Shown piece after piece: positions 1 to 8,700 of a stretch of 64,000 nucleotides of DNA. Numbering within the stretch: position 1 is the first letter of the stretch; the number at the start of each line of letters is the position of its first letter. The position numbers and the translations under genes are program-made. The notes beneath the pieces were generated by a model, which saw only the letters and a program-made list of their open reading frames with translations, searched no databases and was not told where the DNA came from. This DNA comes from Variovorax paradoxus (lineage in GTDB: Bacteria > Pseudomonadota > Gammaproteobacteria > Burkholderiales > Burkholderiaceae_C), in the NCBI RefSeq assembly GCF_902712855.1, contig NZ_LR743507.1:4388001-4452000 (forward strand), given 5' to 3'.

Positions 1-357
1 CTGCATCGCGGCCGGCAGCGTGGCGATGGCGTCGCTCACGTTGAGACCGGCTTTCGCCAGGTTCTCCAGCGCGCCTGCCGCCTGCAGCTCCGTGAAGCCG
101 TAGCGCACATCCGCCGCGGCTTCCTGCGCCGCCTTGCGCAGCGAGCGCATCTCTGCCGCGCTGGCGCCGGTGGCCGCCTGCACGCGGCTCATCGCCTGCT
201 CGAAGTCAGCGCCGCCCTTGACCCAGCCGGCAAAGAGCTGAATACCGAAGTAGCCCGCCACGAGGGCCGCGAACGCAATCACGCGCTGCTGCAGGCGGTC
301 GAACACCTTGGACGCATCGTCCTTGGCGTTGATGAGAATCTGAATGGGCTTTGCCAC
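1..357 (-). CDS. Phage tail tape-measure protein, N-terminal part (cut by window edge)
   Basis: The visible 119 residues start VAKPIQILINAKDDAS and continue with a hydrophobic stretch and an EQAMSRVQAATGAS segment, which is typical of tape-measure proteins that set siphophage tail length and are ejected during infection. The start chosen is GTG at 357; the same frame stays open further upstream with no ATG, so a non-ATG start is needed. The gene follows the tail-tube gene after a 102-base gap. That gap is too short for the usual pair of frameshifted tail-assembly chaperones. Most of the gene lies left of the window. Confidence 0.8.
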   Translation of the reverse strand, partial: MAKPIQILINAKDDASKVFDRLQQRVIAFAALVAGYFGIQLFAGWVKGGADFEQAMSRVQAATGASAAEMRSLRKAAQEAAADVRYGFTELQAAGALENLAKAGLNVSDAIATLPAAMQ

Positions 358-459
358 GGGGGATCGGGAGGAAGGAATGAAGGGAGGCGCATGCAGCCTC
401 TGCGCGAAGCCGCATGCGTCACCGCCCGGCCCCGCGATGCAAGGCCAGGCAGAAGGTCA

Positions 460-1245
460 TCAGGCGACCGGACGGCCTCCCACGTAGACCGCTTCCGCGT
501 TGGCCGACTTCAGGACATCGACATCGAACTCGACCTTCACGAACTCGACTTCGTTCGACACGATGGGAAGGTCGCCCGAGGGTGTCATGCTCACGCGCGG
601 CATGTACCAGTCCTTGTTACTGCCCGACGCGTTGTCGGCGACCACTCGCACGGCCGCGAGGAACGACGTGTTGCCGCCGGTCTTCAGCCGCGTGTACGAG
701 CCTGCGACGGGCGTGTATCCGAACTGCACGACGCCTGCGGTGATGCCGCCGCCGGCGATGATCTGCACGGCGCCGGTTTCGGGATCGACATTGAAGTCTT
801 CGCCTGCGACATAGGGCGTGGTGCCGTCCTCGGTCTTCACGCTCACGGCGGTGACGTTGCGCACGCCGATGGGATTCGCCGCGGTCTGGCCGAGCTGGTA
901 AATCTTGCCCGGCGTGACAGTCCGCAGCTCGCCGGTCACGGCAACAGCCGACTGCACCACGACCTCGCTCGTTGCGGCGAGAAAGCGCTGATAGGTCGCC
1001 ATGCTCATGTTGTTGCAGGTGATCTTTGCGGTGCGCTTGACCTTGCCCGTCAGCGTGCCGATAAGCTCGCTGCCGGCGGTCTCTGCCGAGAATTCCTCGG
1101 CCTTCTCGGAGTCGATGGTGAGGACGAAGCTCGGGCAGTTGCCCATTTCTTCCTCGCCCGTCACCTCTTCGAGCGCGTTGAAGATGTCGAGGCGAAGGCG
1201 GCCACGCGGAGCCGACAGTTCAGTTTTGGTATGCACGATGGGCAC
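460..1245 (-). CDS. Phage major tail (tail tube) protein
   Basis: A 261-residue protein beginning MPIVHTKTELSAPRGRL. It has the pattern of lambda-type tail-tube subunits: an acidic early segment, a beta-rich middle with an AGEDFNVDPETGAVQI segment, and a C-terminal part suited to Ig-like or tube packing. It would polymerise into the hollow tube of the non-contractile tail. It sits between the tail-terminator candidate and the tape measure, the expected place for a tube gene. Assignment rests on size, composition and position; no single catalytic motif is expected. Confidence 0.75.
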   Translation of the reverse strand: MPIVHTKTELSAPRGRLRLDIFNALEEVTGEEEMGNCPSFVLTIDSEKAEEFSAETAGSELIGTLTGKVKRTAKITCNNMSMATYQRFLAATSEVVVQSAVAVTGELRTVTPGKIYQLGQTAANPIGVRNVTAVSVKTEDGTTPYVAGEDFNVDPETGAVQIIAGGGITAGVVQFGYTPVAGSYTRLKTGGNTSFLAAVRVVADNASGSNKDWYMPRVSMTPSGDLPIVSNEVEFVKVEFDVDVLKSANAEAVYVGGRPVA

Positions 1246-1256
1246 AAGAATTCCTT

Positions 1257-1673
1257 TCAGGGTTGCCCGTCGAAACGGGCGGATGTAGAGAAAACAAGCT
1301 CAATGCCGACGAGGCCGTTTTCGGGATATGGCGGCGGCTTTACGCTCACCAGTTGCAGCCGCTCCCAGCGCCGGCCGGCGACCTGCCCCGGAGCCCATCC
1401 GTGCAACGCTTCAACGGCACGCGCAAAGGCGTCATCGAGCAACACGAGGGCCCCGGGGTCACCGCGTCGGGCCATGAACGTCACGGCCCAGAAGGGACGC
1501 ACGAGCGCGCCAGGCGCCTCGCTCACCGGCACGTTGGCATCGATGAACAGCACAGAACCCAGAAGGTCGGGCTCGCGCTCGCCGGTGTCGGAGAACATGC
1601 CCTTGACGTTCCACGTCTCGGGAAACTCGCCGCGCAGGCGCTCAACGATGGCGGGTTCAAGTGCAAGCATCAA
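1257..1673 (-). CDS. Putative phage tail terminator protein
   Basis: A 138-residue protein (MMLALEPAIVERLRGEFPET) with an N-terminal helix followed by alternating strands, as in lambda gpU-type tail terminators that cap the tube and join it to the head. The ending ELVFSTSARFDGQP is consistent with small tail-completion proteins. Its start overlaps the stop of the upstream head-tail joining gene by 4 bases, so the two are probably translationally coupled. The role is inferred mainly from position between a head-tail joiner and the tube gene; a neck protein is the main alternative. Confidence 0.55.
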   Translation of the reverse strand: MMLALEPAIVERLRGEFPETWNVKGMFSDTGEREPDLLGSVLFIDANVPVSEAPGALVRPFWAVTFMARRGDPGALVLLDDAFARAVEALHGWAPGQVAGRRWERLQLVSVKPPPYPENGLVGIELVFSTSARFDGQP

Positions 1674-1954
1674 CGCCCCCGAAGCACGAGGTTCGTTACG
1701 CCGGTGCCGTCCGGCTCGACGCGATCGATATCGAAGCGAATGCCATCGACGGTGATCGCGTCATCGCGGCGCAGGCCCGACAGATCCGCCGTCGCGCCTT
1801 GACAGGCCGGCGCGGACGCATCGGCCTGCATGCCGAACGGCGCCGCATAAGGCCGGTCGAACAGGACACGCGCGGTCTTCGTCACGCCTTCGACGGTGAA
1901 CGAAGCGCTCACCGCGAAGTCGCTGAAGAAGGCGGACAGGTCTTCGGCAAACAT
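1670..1954 (-). CDS. Putative head-tail joining protein (gpFII-like)
   Basis: The preferred ATG at 1954 gives 94 residues starting MFAEDLSAFFSDFAVSASF. The reading frame is open 21 codons further upstream, but that extension would run deep into the capsid gene. Small proteins with an FFxDFAVxA start and a beta-rich core ending in a DIDRVEPDGTG-like segment are seen as gpFII-like head-tail connectors next to capsid genes. It lies just after the protease-capsid fusion and 4 bases into the tail-terminator candidate. No catalytic function is expected. The family call is by pattern and position. Confidence 0.6.
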   Translation of the reverse strand: MFAEDLSAFFSDFAVSASFTVEGVTKTARVLFDRPYAAPFGMQADASAPACQGATADLSGLRRDDAITVDGIRFDIDRVEPDGTGVTNLVLRGR

Positions 1955-1958
1955 GGGC

Positions 1959-3833
1959 TTAGACGGTGGCCGCGTCTTCCATCGTGGCGAAGCTCTCGAT
2001 GTTGCGCACACCGACATCCACGTCTTGCAGCGCGGTGACGCGCACCGTGCCCGTGGTGCTGTGCGTGTACGGATCGACCATCAGGTCGAGGCCGCCCCAC
2101 ATGGCAATCACGAGGTCGGCGAAGTTGCCGAAGATAAGCGCCGACAGGTTGGTGCCGGTGCCCTTCGTGAGATTGCTCGGCACGCCGTTGGTGACAGCCG
2201 CGCGGTAGCCGTTCAACGGCTCGCTGCCCTTCTGCCACACACGCTCGCCCGTGCCGGGACCATCGACAAAGGTCTTCTTCAGCTTGCCGCGCACCTTCGC
2301 GTTGGTGAGGTAGGCGAGCGTGCCCACGTCGGCATTGGCGACCGACACCGCGGTTTCGAGGTCCACGACGCTGTCCCAGTCCGGTGCGCCACCGTTGGCG
2401 CCGCCGAGGACACTCGCCGCGATCTTCGCGAGGATGCCGCTCGGCTCGTTCGCCACGCTGCCGCCGGCGATGGCCGCGCGCTGGATTGCCAGGCCAAGCA
2501 CCATCGCCAGGTCGGACGAGACGAAGCTCTCCACGTCGATGCTCGACTGCAGCAGCAGCTTGCGGCTGATGTCGGTAAAGGCGCCGACCGTCTTCGGCGA
2601 CATCGCCACTTGCCCGATGGCCGCGCTGCTTTCGTCGGGCGCCTGACCTTCGGCCACCCAGTACGCGCTACCCGAGCCCGTCTGCTTCGGAATCGCGATG
2701 TTGCCCACCAGCCCCGACAGGAAACGGGCGCCGAGCGTGTTGAGCACCATCGCATCACGCAGGATGGTGATGAAGTCGCCGGCCATCAGGTCGGTACCCA
2801 CGAGGTTGCCGCCGGCCGCTGCCGTGCCGACCACCATGTCGCGCTTCTGCACCTCGAAGGGAATCAGGATGCCGCGCGAGGTCTTGCCGAGCTTCGTCGC
2901 CGTGGCATTCGAGCATTCGAACTCGAAGGCGGCTGCATTGCGTGCAGTGACATCGCCCGGGTTCGCGAGCGCGTTGAGAGCGCGCACCATGCTGAAGCGG
3001 CGCGTTTCCTTCGGGGTCAGGCCGATGTCGGCGGTGGGCACGGGTTTGTTCGACAGCGTGCGGATGGCCTCGGCTTGAAATTGCTCGACCGTGTGGCCGG
3101 CCTGAATCGAGCGCATCGCCAGCTCGGCACCGCCAGGCATGGCGGCGGCGATCTTGCTGATTTCGGCGGCGTGGTTGCGCTGCGCCGTGGTTTCGATGGT
3201 GGGGGCCGGGGTGCCGGCGGGCGTGGTTGCGGGCGTCGTCATGGCGCGGTTCTCCGTAGAAGATGGGGTAACGAGAGGAAGGGAAGGAAGAGAAGGAACG
3301 GCCGGCAGCTCGGCGGGGAGACTGCGGCCGACACCGACAGTCGCATCCGCTGGCACGCTGACCAGAGACAGCTCGAAGGGCTCCCAGTCGGTCACGCGGT
3401 AGGTGTCAGACCCGTCCTTCGTGCCTTCAAGAATGGCTTCGTGAATGATGTAGCCCACCGAAACGTTGACGCGGATGCCGTCAATCACGTCTCGAAAGAC
3501 TTCCTCTGCGCGCACGCTTCGACCGAAGCGCACTACGGCACGGGCTACCTTGTCCGAACCGATTTCCACAGACTCAACGACCGCGACAACATCTCGTGTG
3601 TCGTGGTCGCAAAGGAGGTTCGCGCCGGCGGTTAGGCGGCCGGTGCGCATTGACTTGCGACTGAGGTCCAACACCTCGGTGAACCAGCCGCGATTGACGG
3701 GCGTTTCGCTCGCGAAAGCGAGCTTCACGGTGCGCGCTTCTTCGTCAATGGAAGCGCGCTCCACGATGAAGGCGCGCTTGAGTTGCCCGGTGGGCAAATG
3801 CTCGCGAAGAGCTTGAGGAAGACTTGAAGTCAT
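1959..3833 (-). CDS. Prohead protease / major capsid protein fusion
   Basis: One continuous reading frame of about 624 residues holds two head-maturation functions. The first ~190 residues resemble the HK97-type (U35/S78) prohead protease, with CDHDTRDVV near the start, SVGYIIHEA in the middle and a typical ending ELSLVSVPADATVG. After a Pro/Thr-rich linker comes an HK97-fold major capsid protein, including GSGSAYWVAEGQAPDES and PSGILAKIA segments. The protease would release the capsid from the fusion and trim it. The start is ambiguous: ATG at 3833 (MTSSLPQALREH) is used, ATG at 3863 is possible, and neither has a clear ribosome site. Such fusions are known in some lambdoid prophages. Confidence 0.88.
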   Translation of the reverse strand: MTSSLPQALREHLPTGQLKRAFIVERASIDEEARTVKLAFASETPVNRGWFTEVLDLSRKSMRTGRLTAGANLLCDHDTRDVVAVVESVEIGSDKVARAVVRFGRSVRAEEVFRDVIDGIRVNVSVGYIIHEAILEGTKDGSDTYRVTDWEPFELSLVSVPADATVGVGRSLPAELPAVPSLPSLPLVTPSSTENRAMTTPATTPAGTPAPTIETTAQRNHAAEISKIAAAMPGGAELAMRSIQAGHTVEQFQAEAIRTLSNKPVPTADIGLTPKETRRFSMVRALNALANPGDVTARNAAAFEFECSNATATKLGKTSRGILIPFEVQKRDMVVGTAAAGGNLVGTDLMAGDFITILRDAMVLNTLGARFLSGLVGNIAIPKQTGSGSAYWVAEGQAPDESSAAIGQVAMSPKTVGAFTDISRKLLLQSSIDVESFVSSDLAMVLGLAIQRAAIAGGSVANEPSGILAKIAASVLGGANGGAPDWDSVVDLETAVSVANADVGTLAYLTNAKVRGKLKKTFVDGPGTGERVWQKGSEPLNGYRAAVTNGVPSNLTKGTGTNLSALIFGNFADLVIAMWGGLDLMVDPYTHSTTGTVRVTALQDVDVGVRNIESFATMEDAATV

Positions 3834-3883
3834 GCCGCTATTGCAACTTCGCGGCACTGACATTTATAAGGCGAGTGATGTCA

Positions 3884-5428
3884 CTATGCGGCGACTTCTT
3901 CCTCTTCGTTTTCTTCCTCCACACTGGCAGGGCGACCACTCGATGTAGCCTTCGGCGCCGGTGTCGCGACCTTCATTGCATAGGCAGGCAGCACGATGCC
4001 GAGCTGCTTCGCCAGGTCTTGCGCTTCCTTGATCTTCAGCATGGTGTCGTAGAAGTCACGTCCCATCTGCGCGCTCAGGTCTTGAGGCGCAACGAGACCT
4101 GCACCCACGCCGGCAATGCGCGCGTTCATGTCCTTGAGCGGGTCCACCCACTCCCAGCGACGGCCGAGCCAGTCGTGCGGCGCGAACTTCGCGACCTTCG
4201 CCGCGGGCAAGGGGCTACCGTTGGGCATGGTGATCGCGTTCGACAGCAGGGACATCACCATCCACTCGGCACGCACACGCTTGAGCAGGATGTCGATGAA
4301 CCATTGCTGATCCGATGACCACCGGTCCCGCTCATCGAGCGTGCCGCTGCGGATGCTGGAGAAGTTGACGCCTTCGAGGTCGTTTGCGAGGGCGTGGTAC
4401 GACACGCGCCAACCGCTCGCAACACGCTGAAGCGCGGTCTTCACGAACGGGCCGAAGACCTCATTCGGATATTTGCTCTCGTGCGGTTTGAAGTCGTAGC
4501 CAGGCGGCAACGTGTCGTAGACGCCGGGCTGACTGGTGGTGATCGTGGCCCCGTCGTCGTCGCGCTCGCCAATGGGCAGCGTGCCCGGTGCGGCGTCTTG
4601 GTTCTGCGTGAAGAAGCCGAAGTGATTCGCGCCGTGCTCGGCGGCCAGCACGGCGGCCAGCATGAAGCCGCCCAGGTGATGCAGGCTCAGCATCCCGGGC
4701 GCCATCCACGGGATGCCGCGCACCTGCTCCGCGCGCTCGACCTTGAACCCGTGGATGATGTCCTCGGCCGCCAGCCGCACACGCTGCCGCGACGTGCGCG
4801 GGCCATCGTTCGGATGCGCCTCGAAGATGTGGACCGCGACCGTCCGGCGATAGTTGTCCACCTCCACGCCCATGATGACGGTGTTACCGGTCGAGTGCTC
4901 TACGCCGTTGAACGTGGTATCGATCCGGTCCACGTCGATGAGCTGCAGCGCGAAGTTGAATTCGTTTCGCGCGTCAGGCCCGCGCACCAGCCGCACCAGA
5001 AACTCGCCATCACTCGGCAGGCCACCGACCAGCGTCTCGCACATGTCGCGCAGCGACTGCCGGCCGGTGACATCGCACACGGACTGCCAGCGCACGAACG
5101 CCGCTTCAATGGCATCGTTCGCCAGTTTGTCGGCCTTGCCCGGCGCGTTCTCGACGCGCGCCTGCATCACGAAGCCGGCCGGCCCCACCATGTTGGTTTC
5201 GACCATGCCGCAGAACTTGCGCGCGTAGTCGTTGTTGTTGCGCAGCTCCCGCCCACGCGCGCGAAGCCGGTCGAGGTCACCGCGCAGCTCTTCATTGATG
5301 CTCGAATAGGTGGCGATCCAGTCGGCCGAGAGACGGTCGATGCGCGCCGCCTGAAAGCGGCGGGTCTGCTTCTTCTTCGTAAGGGAGTTGCTTCCGAAGA
5401 GGTTGCGTAGGAATGCCGGGGCCTTCAT
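3884..5428 (-). CDS. Phage portal protein (lambda gpB family)
   Basis: A 514-residue protein with the lambda-family portal pattern: a basic N-terminus, SINEELRGDLDRLRARGRELRNNNDYARKF, then NMVGPAGF and a long helical C-terminal region. It forms the dodecameric ring at one capsid vertex, through which DNA is packaged and ejected and to which terminase docks. Its ATG overlaps the stop of the gpW-like gene in an ATGA junction, and it is followed by the protease-capsid gene. The last residues are strongly acidic (EEENEEEEVAA). Length is normal for the family. Confidence 0.92.
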   Translation of the reverse strand: MKAPAFLRNLFGSNSLTKKKQTRRFQAARIDRLSADWIATYSSINEELRGDLDRLRARGRELRNNNDYARKFCGMVETNMVGPAGFVMQARVENAPGKADKLANDAIEAAFVRWQSVCDVTGRQSLRDMCETLVGGLPSDGEFLVRLVRGPDARNEFNFALQLIDVDRIDTTFNGVEHSTGNTVIMGVEVDNYRRTVAVHIFEAHPNDGPRTSRQRVRLAAEDIIHGFKVERAEQVRGIPWMAPGMLSLHHLGGFMLAAVLAAEHGANHFGFFTQNQDAAPGTLPIGERDDDGATITTSQPGVYDTLPPGYDFKPHESKYPNEVFGPFVKTALQRVASGWRVSYHALANDLEGVNFSSIRSGTLDERDRWSSDQQWFIDILLKRVRAEWMVMSLLSNAITMPNGSPLPAAKVAKFAPHDWLGRRWEWVDPLKDMNARIAGVGAGLVAPQDLSAQMGRDFYDTMLKIKEAQDLAKQLGIVLPAYAMKVATPAPKATSSGRPASVEEENEEEEVAA

Positions 5429-5970
5429 ACGCCGAACCTCACCATGATGCGGCCCGAAACGCCCCGTGGCCCGCTCTTGCCCTCTTCTGCTGCAACCTCC
5501 CTCTGATACTTCGAGCGCATCGCGTGAAGCTCGTTGAGCGGGATGTACTTCAGGCGGCGGCCGTTGATTTCGTATTCGGCGGTGGCGCTGGTGGCCCGGC
5601 CTTCAAGCACCGCCTCGATGACGTCGAGCGTCCGGCGGGCATGCGAGCGAACGTCGCCAGCAGCACCGAAGGACGGCGCCACAGTCATACGCCCATTGGC
5701 GACCGTGTAAACCTCATCAGCATTCGTGACGCGCGCTCGCCAGTCATAGGAGCCAGGCACGAAGCCCTGCGAGGTCTGCGCCGAAACGACGACGCGAAAA
5801 GCATCTCCGTGAGCGGTCGCGGGAATCTCGTAGCGATGCATCGCGTTGAGCAGCTCGTAGCTCAGCGCCCATCCGGCCGAGGCCGGGTAGATAGAGAGCC
5901 TTCGTGCCCATTTGACGGTATCGCCAGGGATGATGGAGTTGGGTTCGGTGTTGGGTGCTTCGATTGTCAC
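5425..5970 (-). CDS. Phage protein with gpW-like C-terminus, head-tail joining candidate
   Basis: GTG at 5970, preceded by AAGG at a spacing of seven bases, gives 181 residues. The N-terminal ~100 residues (VTIEAPNTEPNSIIPGDTVKW) look like a small beta-sandwich. The C-terminal ~65 residues contain a turn NGRRLKYIPLNELHAMRSKY followed by a basic end, resembling lambda gpW, which joins head and tail. In lambda, gpW lies between the terminase large subunit and the portal. The same order is kept here, but a 2.2-kb cargo cassette separates this gene from terminase. An extended form of gpW is the best reading. Confidence 0.6.
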   Translation of the reverse strand: MTIEAPNTEPNSIIPGDTVKWARRLSIYPASAGWALSYELLNAMHRYEIPATAHGDAFRVVVSAQTSQGFVPGSYDWRARVTNADEVYTVANGRMTVAPSFGAAGDVRSHARRTLDVIEAVLEGRATSATAEYEINGRRLKYIPLNELHAMRSKYQREVAAEEGKSGPRGVSGRIMVRFGV

Positions 5971-6190
5971 GGCTAGACCTTGGGTCAGTGTTGACCGGAC
6001 TATCGAAGAGAAACGCCGACACTCACAAGGCAAGGCATGTCACTTGGATTCGCAGGAGGCGCTTACGGATGTTGCCGGAAGCTAGCTTGGCCCCTAGAGT
6101 CCTACCATCTTTTGATAGGTAGAAATCTTTACGCGATCACCAACCTTAGACCATTTAAGCCAAAAAACGTAGATCATTTCCTGTCATCTC

Positions 6191-7354
6191 ATGCAAATTA
6201 AATCAATTCTCGAAGATAGAAAAGTCGCAGCGCAAAGCGTGCTGATCGAAATTTCAATCAGAGACTATCTCAAACTCGCAAAGCAAATTTACAAAAATAA
6301 CGAGTTCCAGCGAAAGCGCGTAAGAAACTCCAAGTCTGTCTATTCGCTATTAAAAAGGGACATCCTTCATGGATGTGTAATTCCGCCCATTGTCTTGGCC
6401 TACACGCGGGACAAAGGAACACTTGAACGCGATCTAGAACAAGCAATAAATAACGACGGCACTCACTTTGTTTTGTTAGACGGCCTCCAAAGAAGCTATA
6501 CCCTAATGGACATAGAAGCCGAAACTACTGAAGGCTCTAACGTTCAGAACGAATTTCTAGACAGGATGATTAGATGCGAAATCTATGAAGGGATCAATCG
6601 CATCGGCATCTTGTATCGAATGCTCACCTTAAATACAGGTCAAACGTCTATGTCGGTTCGACATCAAATCGAGATCATGTATCAAGACTTTCTACATACT
6701 TCTCCCGACGGAATTACTTTAGTAAGAGAAGTTGACGAAGGAAGAGCACGACAGCCCAATTCTTATAACTTCAGGGAAATCATCGAAGGCTTCAATTCCT
6801 ATCTCGATCGAAACGAATCACAACTTGATCGCGGTGACGTTCTTGAAAATATTGCTAGCCTTGAAAATCTAGCAAAAGAAAATGATGGTAGAGACATTTT
6901 TAGAATTTTCCTTTCTGCGTGGCATGCCTTTATTCTGAAAATCGGCACTCTTGGGTTGGAGTATCCCGAATCTGACGAAGACTCTTCAGACGAACTTGAG
7001 GATTCTATTCGTCAGCTCTGGGGCGCAACTGGGGTGCAGATATTTAAGAAAGCGCAGGCTGTTTCGGGATTTGGAGCCGCAATCGGTTTGCTCCGCGACG
7101 ACGATCCAGAAGTAGCACTCGACAATCTCGAACTCGAATTAATTGTAATAGGGGCGGAGCCAGATGAATTTATGGTCAACTTTAACCAAATCATTGAAGC
7201 CATAAACTCAAAAGCCAAAAGAATTGGCAACGCGCAGCGACTATTTTTTAGGCAGTTTTTTAGAATGCTTTTCTGGAAACAATCCGGATGCTACCTAAAC
7301 CTGTCTAAGGCACTAGAGGAAGGCTACAAGGGCGCACTCCGGATAGGTATTTAG
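6191..7354 (+). CDS. DUF262/ParB-like protein with DGLQR motif; first gene of a cargo cassette
   Basis: A 387-residue protein, opposite in strand to the surrounding late genes and visibly AT-rich. Residues ~40-75 (FQRKRVRN, then DILHGCVIPPIVLA) and LLDGLQRSYTL with D97-G98-L99-Q100-R101 match the layout of the ParB/sulfiredoxin-like DUF262 fold, whose DGQQR motif binds nucleotide in GmrSD- and SspE-type defence proteins. Here the first Q of that motif is L. The rest is helical with an acidic segment near residues 255-270 and no HNH nuclease motif. The stop lies two bases before the next ATG, so the two genes are surely one operon. No clear ribosome site was seen. The function is not known; an NTP-dependent sensor or regulator is inferred. 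Confidence 0.7.
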   Translation: MQIKSILEDRKVAAQSVLIEISIRDYLKLAKQIYKNNEFQRKRVRNSKSVYSLLKRDILHGCVIPPIVLAYTRDKGTLERDLEQAINNDGTHFVLLDGLQRSYTLMDIEAETTEGSNVQNEFLDRMIRCEIYEGINRIGILYRMLTLNTGQTSMSVRHQIEIMYQDFLHTSPDGITLVREVDEGRARQPNSYNFREIIEGFNSYLDRNESQLDRGDVLENIASLENLAKENDGRDIFRIFLSAWHAFILKIGTLGLEYPESDEDSSDELEDSIRQLWGATGVQIFKKAQAVSGFGAAIGLLRDDDPEVALDNLELELIVIGAEPDEFMVNFNQIIEAINSKAKRIGNAQRLFFRQFFRMLFWKQSGCYLNLSKALEEGYKGALRIGI

Positions 7355-7356
7355 CA

Positions 7357-8382
7357 ATGCGAATCGCTCGATTTAAAAGGTTTGACTTCCGAAGACCCGA
7401 TGGGAATGTCATAGCCTTACCGGTTCCGGCCTCGATGGATCAATCATTCGTCAGTCGCATAAATTTCAATGAATATTCGATCCGATTAGTGCGCCCAAAC
7501 CGTGACATCTCAGAAGCAGAATGCGCTTCAATTGGTTTGCCAAATGGGGGCGGGGGCGTGGGATATCTTATTCCTGGGGCGGCAATCTTATCTAAAGAAA
7601 ACAAAAAGAACGCCAACAGCGTTTACTCCGCTTACCGCATAATCGTCGCATATCTGGTTTGCACACGAGCTTTGCAAAATAACTTTGATCTATGCGATCC
7701 CAAATATCGAGATGCGCAAACCGCCGAAAAGGTCTTTGCACAAGATTGTTATTACCTTGTTACTTGGGACAAAAAAATCCCAGATTCACAAAATTTCATC
7801 GCAGCATATTCCTTATGCTTTGCCAAACGCGGCCTAATTCTCACGGAACAACAGACCCGCCCGTTGTTTCTTCCGCTTATTTACGACCCGGCCACAGAGC
7901 AAATCAATCTTCACTCTGCCCTAAAGTATCCCGAGCATATTGGCACACTACTAACAAGGCTTTTCCCTTTCACAGAAAACCCGTTTCTACGGTTTTTTTA
8001 CCTATACCAGATCATTGAGCACCTTATGTCAGAGGAATTCGATAAATTCCTCGAAAAGTTGCGTGTGAAGCTAAACGCCGCCCAAGACCCCTCAACTACC
8101 GAAGTCAGGGATTGGATTCAAGATTTCACATCTAGCGTCAAGGAAGACTCCAGAATACGGGCGATCTTGCAGCCTATATGCTCGAAATCCGCACCGCTCG
8201 CAGAACTGCTGCTTGATGAACTAAACATTGATCGAACTAAAATGCTGTTCCCGGACATGATTTACAAGATCCGAAATGTTTTATTTCACGATTACAAGAC
8301 CATCCATTCGGCGCCTCTATTGGTCGCTGAACTAGGCGACAGAATGTACGGATACCTATTTGAAAAAAAGCTATCTATTTGA
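7357..8382 (+). CDS. HEPN-domain protein (candidate RNase effector); second gene of the cargo cassette
   Basis: A 341-residue AT-rich gene starting two bases after its partner. Residues 1-190 (MRIARFKRFDFRRPDG) are an unrecognised N-terminal part with a glycine-rich GGGGVGYLIPG patch. The C-terminal ~130 residues are helical (FLYQIIEHL followed later by IYKIRNVLFHDYK) and resemble Apea-like HEPN domains. R306 and H311 form the RN-x3-H arrangement used by HEPN ribonucleases. Many proteins of this class cut RNA during abortive infection. No partner antitoxin of the MNT type is adjacent; the DGLQR protein is the likely control partner. RNase activity is an inference from the motif. Confidence 0.65.
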   Translation: MRIARFKRFDFRRPDGNVIALPVPASMDQSFVSRINFNEYSIRLVRPNRDISEAECASIGLPNGGGGVGYLIPGAAILSKENKKNANSVYSAYRIIVAYLVCTRALQNNFDLCDPKYRDAQTAEKVFAQDCYYLVTWDKKIPDSQNFIAAYSLCFAKRGLILTEQQTRPLFLPLIYDPATEQINLHSALKYPEHIGTLLTRLFPFTENPFLRFFYLYQIIEHLMSEEFDKFLEKLRVKLNAAQDPSTTEVRDWIQDFTSSVKEDSRIRAILQPICSKSAPLAELLLDELNIDRTKMLFPDMIYKIRNVLFHDYKTIHSAPLLVAELGDRMYGYLFEKKLSI

Positions 8383-8403
8383 GCGCCAATTGCCATTTCA
8401 TTT

Positions 8404-8700
8404 TTAGATAGATTTGACAATTCTTAAAACTTGACGTTCGGAAAGCTCATAGCGACGAGAAAGCAGTTTGACCCGTTCGCCCGCCAGGTAGTCACGGAAG
8501 ATGCGGCTGTTGCGGTTGCTGTGGCCCTCGCTGCGGCGCTTCGCGATAAACACCCGGTCGCCGCCCCAATCGGCTCGAACGTCTGCCTCTACGCTTTTTA
8601 CAAGCTCTGGCGTCAGGTCCCCCTTCGCTGCCGCAAGCGCTTCCCGCACTCGCTCGAGGATGTCGAGAACGATGTCATTTCTGTTTGTGTTGCTCACCAT
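8404..8700 (-). CDS. Mor-family transcription activator
   Basis: A 98-residue protein with the Mor/Gp10 pattern (PF08765): a helical N-terminus, then WGGDRVFIAKR, then NSRIFRDYLAG, and a C-terminal helix-turn-helix ELSERQVLRIVKSI. In Mu, Mor turns on middle transcription; homologues near terminase in lambdoid prophages are thought to act on late genes. Its ATG overlaps the end of the terminase gene by seven bases, so it is co-transcribed with packaging genes. It is the last late-operon gene before the opposite-strand cargo cassette. Confidence 0.8.
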   Translation of the reverse strand: MVSNTNRNDIVLDILERVREALAAAKGDLTPELVKSVEADVRADWGGDRVFIAKRRSEGHSNRNSRIFRDYLAGERVKLLSRRYELSERQVLRIVKSI

